Source: Armatimonadota bacterium
Lineage (GTDB): Bacteria > Cloacimonadota > Cloacimonadia > Cloacimonadales > TCS61
Assembly: GCA_030612605.1 (NCBI GenBank)
Contig: JAUWNO010000029.1
Span: 1 to 11,879 of the forward strand
DNA length: 11,879 nt
Direction: 5' to 3'
In this document: positions 8,601 through 11,879 of the stretch, piece after piece
How positions within the stretch are numbered: the first letter of the stretch is position 1
Layout: each line of letters opens with the position of its first letter
Notes under the pieces: model-generated
Told to the model about the DNA's origin: nothing
Databases searched by the model: none
The model's input: only the letters and a program-made list of their open reading frames with translations
Translations under genes and position numbers: made by a program

Positions 8601-8840
8601 TTAAATTGGTTGGAAGGATGGAGTTTGTGTCTGGATGAAATAAATTATCAGAAAACAGGATTTAAAAATGATGGATTGCTCGATGTTCATATTATTAATG
8701 ATGATGACATAAAGAAAAAGACAAGCTATGCCATTAAGATCGGGGCTGTAACCAATGCAGCTCGTCCTTTGAAAATGAAAGAAAATTTAGCAACGAACAA
8801 AATGAACACGGATGACACCGATAAAACGGATTTACGCTGA
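5607..8840 (+). CDS. GAF-like / PPDK N-terminal / nucleotidyltransferase fusion protein, 1077 aa
   Basis: Domains in order: a GAF-like sensory region (about 20-135, PPGWQF and CKVRIYY); a mainly helical linker (136-340); a PPDK-type ATP-grasp with GGKSAG (348-353), VRSSSLLED (448-456), YASTF (492-496), IIQEVVGTKVGDYFLP (519-534) and MPVDIEF with LLQCR (691-710); the C-terminal module also found in its upstream neighbour, with GPGRWGS (791-797) and FGTHFFQ (834-840); a linker; and a nucleotidyltransferase of the MNT/NTP_transf_2 type with GS (969-970), DID (981-983) and a third acidic candidate, D1026 in LLDVHI. There is no phosphohistidine or PEP-utilising barrel domain. It starts inside the upstream stop codon (ATGA), so the two paralogues are co-translated. 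The last 12 residues (1066-1077, MNTDDTDKTDLR) are encoded by a dispersed ACGGAT repeat that also supplies the stop. A likely role is ATP-dependent sensing or modification linked to pyruvate/PEP; the substrate is unknown. Domain calls are by motif only, and the GAF call is the weakest. Confidence 0.85.
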   Translation: MKKQSKNLELLIENLNERAKELNCLYNVEKILKNYDVELEYIFKKLIKVIPPGWQFSKICKVRIYYKDLVFQSRGFKKTDCFQIAKIIVEKKIVGKVQVFYLDSTGLSKEDPFLPDEKKLLNTIAERVGNYIYHKKLKQSVMELDTAKEAIENHKKKDWKIIIDLIKATDSSLFLKISRKMMNYLCRIGIDKARDLLLSFEEEKDTKTTNSTFDLNIPSKKKNIESITNLSNQVFMIASEYLSDDDILINFQKWIQEDKIDFLVLALESLASSLNDIQNAISRYHRLGLDKTELSLYTTKNINVLLIYRLFTEQLEFINIAKNYVDIKDFYYIMQHIIFPQNSHGKLGGKSAGIFLAYNILKNAKGDDDQNLNIKIPKTWCITSDTMQHFLHYNNLEEAFEQKYKSIEQIREEYGNIIQIFKNSHFPNDIINGLSHALDDFGEKPIVVRSSSLLEDRVGAAFSGKYKSLFLANQGSKKERLEALMDAVAEVYASTFGPDPIEYRKERGLLDFHEEMALIIQEVVGTKVGDYFLPSYAGVAFSNNEFRWSPRIKREDGLVRMVPGLGTRSVDRLSDDYPILTAPGQPNLKVNITSDEILRYSPHQIDVINLKENSFETIEITDLLRTFGNDYPGIEKIVSVYEENRFSSKPLFNLNFKEDDLIITFNGLISGTPFLKKMKSVLDILKEKTNMPVDIEFASDGKDFYLLQCRAQCYSKDNIPSTIPRDIVKENIIFNAKKYVSNGQLQDISHIVYVDPDMYNSLETIEELKSVGKAVENINKVLPKKRFILMGPGRWGSRGDIKLGVNITYSGINNTAMLIEIAKKKGNYTPDLSFGTHFFQDLVESSIKYLPLYPDDKDIAFNENFLTESENILRNLLPEFSSLEDVIKVIDIRKVTDGKILKILMNADSNEALAYLSFSTKEVHVREEVELLSPPQSENHWRWRLNMAERISGELNPERFGVEGIYIFGSTKNAVAGPASDIDLLIHFRGTEKQKKELLNWLEGWSLCLDEINYQKTGFKNDGLLDVHIINDDDIKKKTSYAIKIGAVTNAARPLKMKENLATNKMNTDDTDKTDLR

Positions 8841-8842
8841 TA
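8804..8842 (+). repeat. ACGGAT-type dispersed repeat overlapping the end of the fusion gene
   Basis: The segment GAACACGGATGACACCGATA and the following AAACGGATTTACGCTGATAA match the arms of the repeat pair at 141-254. It covers the last codons and the stop of the 1077-aa protein gene. Its low-complexity product (NTDDTDKTD) is what this repeat encodes in this frame. Confidence 0.75.
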
Positions 8843-8850
8843 AGAAATTA

Positions 8851-8886
8851 AACTCCGAAAAACTTCGAAGAAATGAAGTTGGAGTT
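8851..8886. repeat. Nested inverted repeat downstream of the fusion gene
   Basis: AACTCC (8851-8856) pairs with GGAGTT (8881-8886), and inside it AACTTC (8861-8866) pairs with GAAGTT (8875-8880), with a 4-nt bulge on the left side. There is no T-tract, so it is unlikely to be a simple terminator. It may stabilise the 3' end of the operon mRNA. Confidence 0.5.
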
Positions 8887-8910
8887 GAGAACAATCATAA
8901 TGTCTGGGGA

Positions 8911-9116
8911 AATGAATATCGAATATCGAACAAGGAATGATGAATGAAAGACACATCCCGACTAAGGTTGGACTTCTCTCACTTGTCAAGGTGTTGCATC
9001 GCGAAGACTGAAGAGGAAATTTTAACGGTGCTCTCCATGAGCTCTGTGTTTAAAAAGTCAGTGTTTAGTCAATGTAAGTTAGCCTGCCGTGGCGTAGTTA
9101 TACGAAGACAGGTGGC
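8911..9116. repeat. Mosaic of degenerate dispersed intergenic repeats
   Basis: Three further repeat types follow each other. The first (8911-8947) has GAATATCGAATATCGAAC and GGAATGATGAATG. The second (about 9024-9057) has a CTCTCCATGAGCTCTGTGTTT segment split here as CTCTCCATGA and GCTCTGTGTTT. The third (9081-9116) starts AGCCTGCCG and ends ACAGGTGGC, an imperfect palindrome. These resemble intergenic repeats common in genomes of uncultured phyla (recalled, not searched). No ORF or structured RNA was recognised in 8841-9125. Confidence 0.5.
9110..9115 (+). promoter_or_regulatory. Shine-Dalgarno-like AGGTGG contributed by a repeat
   Basis: AGGTGG lies 10 nt before the ATG of the metallophosphoesterase gene. 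It is the right end of the CCTGCCG...ACAGGTGGC repeat. No better SD is present, so the repeat seems to supply the ribosome binding site. Confidence 0.4.
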
Positions 9117-9125
9117 AATTTAATT

Positions 9126-9989
9126 ATGGATTTATGCTTCTTCGTTTCAGATATTCACGGGAAAATAGATAGATACAAAAAACTATTCAATGAAATAGAA
9201 AAAGAACGACCTGATATCGTTTTTCTGGGTGGTGATCTGTTACCCTCAATAGTAACACTTAACGAATTATCAGATAGCCAGTCTAAAGATTTTGTTAATG
9301 AATATTTAGTTAAAAAATTTCTGGATTTAAAAGCAAATATTGGTGATGATTATCCGGAAGTGTATTTAATATTGGGAAATGACGATCCAAGAAAAGAGGA
9401 AATTTCTTTTATGGAAGCAGAAAATCTTGGAGTATGGAAGTATATTCACAATCGGAAAGTAGATTATAAAGAATATCAAATTCATGGATATTCTTATATT
9501 CCACCAAGTCCTTTCTTGTTTAAAGATTGGGAACGATACGATGTTTCCAGGTTTGTAGATGTTGGTTGTGTTTCCCCCTTTGAAGGTTATAGAACTTATC
9601 CTGTTTCAGAACATGAACAAGAATATTCAACCATAAAAAATGACCTAGAGAAATTAACTACGGAGAAAAATCTATCGAATTCAATTTTTTTATTTCACTC
9701 TCCTCCATATCAAACAAAACTCGATAGAGCAGCTTTAGATGGGCAAATGATAGATCATGCTCCTGTCGATGTACATGTGGGAAGCATTGCTATAAAAAGA
9801 TTTATAGAAGAAAAGCAACCCTTTATTACTTTGCATGGTCACATTCATGAATCTTCCGGTATTACAGGTTCGTGGAAGCAAAGAATTGGGAAAACTCATC
9901 TATTTTCTGCTGCTTTTCATAAACCCGAACTGGCAATCATTAAATTCGATCTTGAGAATCCATCTAAAGCATTCAGAGTTTTATTATAG
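9126..9989 (+). CDS. Calcineurin-like metallophosphoesterase, 287 aa
   Basis: A predicted cytoplasmic, two-metal phosphoesterase. The motifs of the superfamily are present in order: SDIHG (D9, H11), GGDLL (D37), GNDD (N85, D86, where many relatives have GNH), HSPP (H191) and GHIH (H239, H241). The first motif starts eight residues after the ATG, which supports this start. There is no signal peptide or membrane segment. The substrate could be a phosphoprotein, a nucleotide or another phosphodiester; sequence alone does not tell. It lies 285 bp downstream of the PEP/pyruvate-binding operon across a repeat mosaic, on the same strand. It may be cotranscribed with it, since no clear terminator separates them, but this is uncertain. 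Confidence 0.85.
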   Translation: MDLCFFVSDIHGKIDRYKKLFNEIEKERPDIVFLGGDLLPSIVTLNELSDSQSKDFVNEYLVKKFLDLKANIGDDYPEVYLILGNDDPRKEEISFMEAENLGVWKYIHNRKVDYKEYQIHGYSYIPPSPFLFKDWERYDVSRFVDVGCVSPFEGYRTYPVSEHEQEYSTIKNDLEKLTTEKNLSNSIFLFHSPPYQTKLDRAALDGQMIDHAPVDVHVGSIAIKRFIEEKQPFITLHGHIHESSGITGSWKQRIGKTHLFSAAFHKPELAIIKFDLENPSKAFRVLL

Positions 9990-10038
9990 CTAAATAATAA
10001 AATGAATATTAGGACTTTTATGTGGGAAAATATTGCAC

Positions 10039-10067
10039 TTGACAAATAATCTGGGTTTAAATTTTTT
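10039..10067 (+). promoter_or_regulatory. Possible promoter of the 443-aa glutamate dehydrogenase gene
   Basis: A consensus -35 TTGACA lies at 10039-10044. The downstream -10 is poor (TAAATT at 10058-10063 with a short 13-nt spacer, or a T-run at 17 nt). Only the -35 is convincing. Confidence 0.25.
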
Positions 10068-10090
10068 CAGAAAAAATTTGGAGGTTTTTT

Positions 10091-11422
10091 ATGACAATGA
10101 ATGAATTTTTAGAGAAGGTTGAAGCAAAAAACAAATGTCAACCTGAATTTATGCAAGCTGTAAAAGAAGTTGTAGAATCTATCTGGGATGTATATCAATC
10201 CAACCCGAAATACGTAGAAGCGAAGATTTTAGATAGAATAGTAGAACCTGAAAGAGTTATTATTTTCAGAGTTCCCTGGGTAGATGATGATGGTGAAGTA
10301 CAGGTGAATCGCGGCTTCCGCGTAGAATTTAACAGCGCTATCGGACCTTATAAAGGTGGTCTTCGTTTCCATCCATCTGTTAATCTTGGAATCCTTAAGT
10401 TCCTCGGATTCGAGCAAGTATTTAAAAACAGTCTGACTACACTTCCAATGGGTGGTGGAAAAGGTGGATCTGATTTTGATCCTAAAGGGAAATCTGACAA
10501 TGAAGTTATGCATTTCTGTCAGGCTTTTATGGGTGAACTTTTCCGACATATCGGATACAATACTGACGTTCCAGCAGGTGACATCGGTGTGGGCGGTAGA
10601 GAAATCGGTTATATGTTCGGAATGTATAAAAAAATCAAAAACGAATTTGTTGGTATTCTCACAGGAAAAGGAAAAAACTGGGGCGGAAGTCTTATCCGAC
10701 CTGAAGCTACTGGATATGGTCAGGTATATTTCGCAGAAGAAATGCTTAAAACAAGAGGTGAATCTTTTGAAGGTAAGATCTGCACAGTTTCCGGTTCCGG
10801 GAATGTAGCTCAGTATGCTACAGAAAAAGTTATCGAACTTGGAGGAAAAGTTGTTACACTTTCAGATTCAGGTGGATATATCTACGATCCGGATGGAATC
10901 ACTACGGAAAAACTGGCTTATATAATGGAACTTAAAAATGTTAAACGTGGTAGAATTAAGGAATATGCTGAAAAATACGGCGTTAAATATGTTGAAGGTA
11001 AGAGACCTTGGGGAGAAAAATGTGATATCGCTCTTCCAAGTGCAACACAAAATGAAATCGATGCTAACGATGCTCAAACACTTATCAACAACGGATGTTT
11101 CTTAGTTAGTGAAGGTGCAAATATGCCCTCAACACCGGAAGCGATTGAAATTTACTTGAAGAATAAAATCCTTTATGGACCGGGAAAAGCTGCTAATGCA
11201 GGTGGAGTTGCTACAAGCGGTCTGGAAATGTCTCAAAACAGTCTTCGTCTTAGCTGGACAAGAGAAGAAGTTGATGAAAAACTTCATAATATCATGATCG
11301 CTATTCATGAGCAATGTGTTCAGTATGGTAAAGAAGGAGATTTCATCAATTACGTGAAAGGTGCAAACATTGCCGGATTCATCAAGATAGCAGATACAAT
11401 GATCGATCACGGTGTTGTATAA
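10091..11422 (+). CDS. gdhA: Glutamate dehydrogenase, hexameric type, 443 aa
   Basis: It interconverts glutamate and 2-oxoglutarate plus ammonium. It is close in length and motif order to the clostridial and E. coli enzymes: GPYKGGLRFHP (K88), K112 in FKNSLTTLPMGGGKGG, catalytic K124, TDVPAGDIGVGGREIGYM (D164), the Rossmann motif GSGNVA (235-240), SDSGGYIYDPDGI (258-270) and NAGGVATSGLEMSQN (S376). With C. symbiosum numbering these correspond to K89, K113, K125, D165 and S380. GGAGG ends 6 nt before the first ATG; a second ATG two codons later is less well spaced. A strong terminator follows, so it is probably a single-gene unit. It belongs to a different subfamily from the 427-aa enzyme upstream, and the pair may divide assimilatory and catabolic roles. 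Coenzyme preference is not assigned. Confidence 0.95.
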   Translation: MTMNEFLEKVEAKNKCQPEFMQAVKEVVESIWDVYQSNPKYVEAKILDRIVEPERVIIFRVPWVDDDGEVQVNRGFRVEFNSAIGPYKGGLRFHPSVNLGILKFLGFEQVFKNSLTTLPMGGGKGGSDFDPKGKSDNEVMHFCQAFMGELFRHIGYNTDVPAGDIGVGGREIGYMFGMYKKIKNEFVGILTGKGKNWGGSLIRPEATGYGQVYFAEEMLKTRGESFEGKICTVSGSGNVAQYATEKVIELGGKVVTLSDSGGYIYDPDGITTEKLAYIMELKNVKRGRIKEYAEKYGVKYVEGKRPWGEKCDIALPSATQNEIDANDAQTLINNGCFLVSEGANMPSTPEAIEIYLKNKILYGPGKAANAGGVATSGLEMSQNSLRLSWTREEVDEKLHNIMIAIHEQCVQYGKEGDFINYVKGANIAGFIKIADTMIDHGVV

Positions 11423-11443
11423 ATTTATTAATCATAACGAAAT

Positions 11444-11474
11444 AAAGCCCTCGAATTTTCGAGGGCTTTTTATA
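11444..11474 (+). terminator. Intrinsic terminator of gdhA, possibly bidirectional
   Basis: AAAGCCCTCGA (11444-11454) pairs perfectly with TCGAGGGCTTT (11459-11469) around an ATTT loop, followed by TT and an AT-rich tail. On the minus strand the stem is followed by ATTT, so it may also serve the convergent membrane-protein gene. Confidence 0.9.
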
Positions 11475-11477
11475 TTT

Positions 11478-11527
11478 TGGAGTAGCCGACTCCGTCGGCT
11501 AAATATTTGACGGAGTCAAACACTCCA
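11478..11527. repeat. Palindromic repeat able to form a three-way junction
   Basis: TGGAGT (11478-11483) and ACTCCA (11522-11527) can form an outer stem. Inside are two hairpins: TAGCCGAC/GTCGGCTA (8 bp, loop TCC, 11483-11501; its first T is shared with the outer stem) and TTTGAC/GTCAAA (6 bp, loop GGA, 11506-11520). The AGCCGACTCCGTCGGCT core resembles a dispersed repeat type. Confidence 0.6.
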
Positions 11528-11541
11528 TATCCAAATCGGTG

Positions 11542-11600
11542 AGTCGCATCCAATCAGACATGACTCGTGACGAAGGCTTTCGGGATGAGTTGGGAATGAT
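11542..11600. repeat. Second palindromic segment between convergent genes
   Basis: GAGTC and GACTC, CATCC and GGATG, and CGAAGGCTTTCG form interleaved short inverted repeats. The segment resembles a degenerate repeat element rather than a gene. Its TCGGGATG matches the complement of CATCCCGA in the 8841-9125 mosaic. Confidence 0.35.
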
Positions 11601-11606
11601 GAAGTA

Positions 11607-11879
11607 TTAAGCCTTTGGTTCCCTTCTGACAATTGCTTCCAAAAGATCAGCTACAAGAGCTGGTATGGCATAATACATTATTAATCGAGGGTCATGGTAA
11701 GCAAAATATAACCCGATTGGTACAACACCGAAAAATCCAGGTGCAAATCCCTGTAATGCTGATAAGAATACCCAGAGAATTATACCAAATAAACCCCAAC
11801 CGATTACTATGTTGAAAAGCCAGTAACCAAAAGTGCCGACGATTGTGAAGGATATGCCAATTCCTACGACAATGGATAT
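11607..11879 (-). CDS. Integral membrane protein of unknown function, C-terminal part
   Basis: An open frame of 90 codons runs from the window edge to TAA at 11609-11607; the start lies beyond the window. The product is strongly hydrophobic with probable membrane segments at about 1-22, 27-43 and 47-61 of the visible part, rich in G, F, I and W (YWLFNIVIGWGLFG, FAPGFFGVVPIGLYF). A short amphipathic stretch (70-83) and a charged tail RREPKA follow. No family is recognised. It converges on gdhA with about 185 bp of repeats and the terminator between them. A short overlapping plus-strand frame (11633-11815) lacks an SD and is a shadow of this one. Confidence 0.65.
   Translation of the reverse strand: MSIVVGIGISFTIVGTFGYWLFNIVIGWGLFGIILWVFLSALQGFAPGFFGVVPIGLYFAYHDPRLIMYYAIPALVADLLEAIVRREPKA

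Noticed and set aside
3883..8840. Calling either protein pyruvate phosphate dikinase or PEP synthase
   Set aside because: Both lack the phosphohistidine motif and the PEP-utilising barrel, so the full reaction cannot be assigned.
8841..9125. tRNA or other structured RNA gene in the long intergenic gap
   Set aside because: No cloverleaf, T-loop or other familiar RNA pattern was found; the structure present is explained by palindromic repeats.
11633..11815. 60-codon plus-strand ORF at the right end
   Set aside because: It has no SD, and the opposite strand carries a long, strongly hydrophobic open frame typical of a membrane protein that reaches the window edge.

Overview
The window is an AT-rich bacterial chromosome segment with Shine-Dalgarno leaders (AAGGAG, GGAGG), intrinsic terminators and many short dispersed palindromic repeats between genes. 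Two glutamate dehydrogenases, a MetRS lacking the C-terminal tRNA-binding domain, and repeat families of the ACGGATGACACGGAT and TTCTGAG/CTCAGGATGAC type suggest an amino-acid-fermenting, uncultured anaerobe. Candidatus Cloacimonadota or a related FCB-group lineage is my best guess, but no phylogenetic marker was compared, so this is an inference.

Layout. 1-255: a perfect hairpin (82-115) and a head-to-head pair of ACGGAT repeats (141-254) abutting the metG stop. 256-1977 (minus): metG, starting at a TTG with a good SD. 1978-2206: metG leader and promoter, apparently split by a 147-bp inverted-repeat element flanked by 13-bp direct repeats. 2452-3841 (plus): promoter, gdhA-type gene 1 (427 aa) and a strong terminator. 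3883-8840 (plus): a two-gene operon with a 4-bp ATGA overlap, encoding two paralogous PEP/pyruvate-binding (PPDK N-terminal) proteins. The second is a fusion of GAF-like region, ATP-grasp, a shared C-terminal module and a nucleotidyltransferase, and its last 12 residues are encoded by a dispersed repeat. 8841-9125: a mosaic of at least four repeat types. 9126-9989 (plus): calcineurin-like metallophosphoesterase. 10091-11422 (plus): second glutamate dehydrogenase (443 aa, classical hexameric type) with a terminator. 11478-11600: more palindromic repeats. 11607-11879 (minus): 3' end of a membrane protein gene that continues past the window edge.

How the genes may work together. The two dehydrogenases interconvert glutamate and 2-oxoglutarate and belong to different subfamilies, so they may differ in coenzyme or direction. 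Between them lies the least conventional part: two ATP-grasp proteins of the PEP synthase/PPDK type that lack the phosphohistidine and PEP-utilising barrel domains, one carrying a nucleotidyltransferase. Their reaction is unknown. A signalling or protein-modification role at the pyruvate/PEP-amino acid junction is possible but is only inferred from domain content and neighbourhood.
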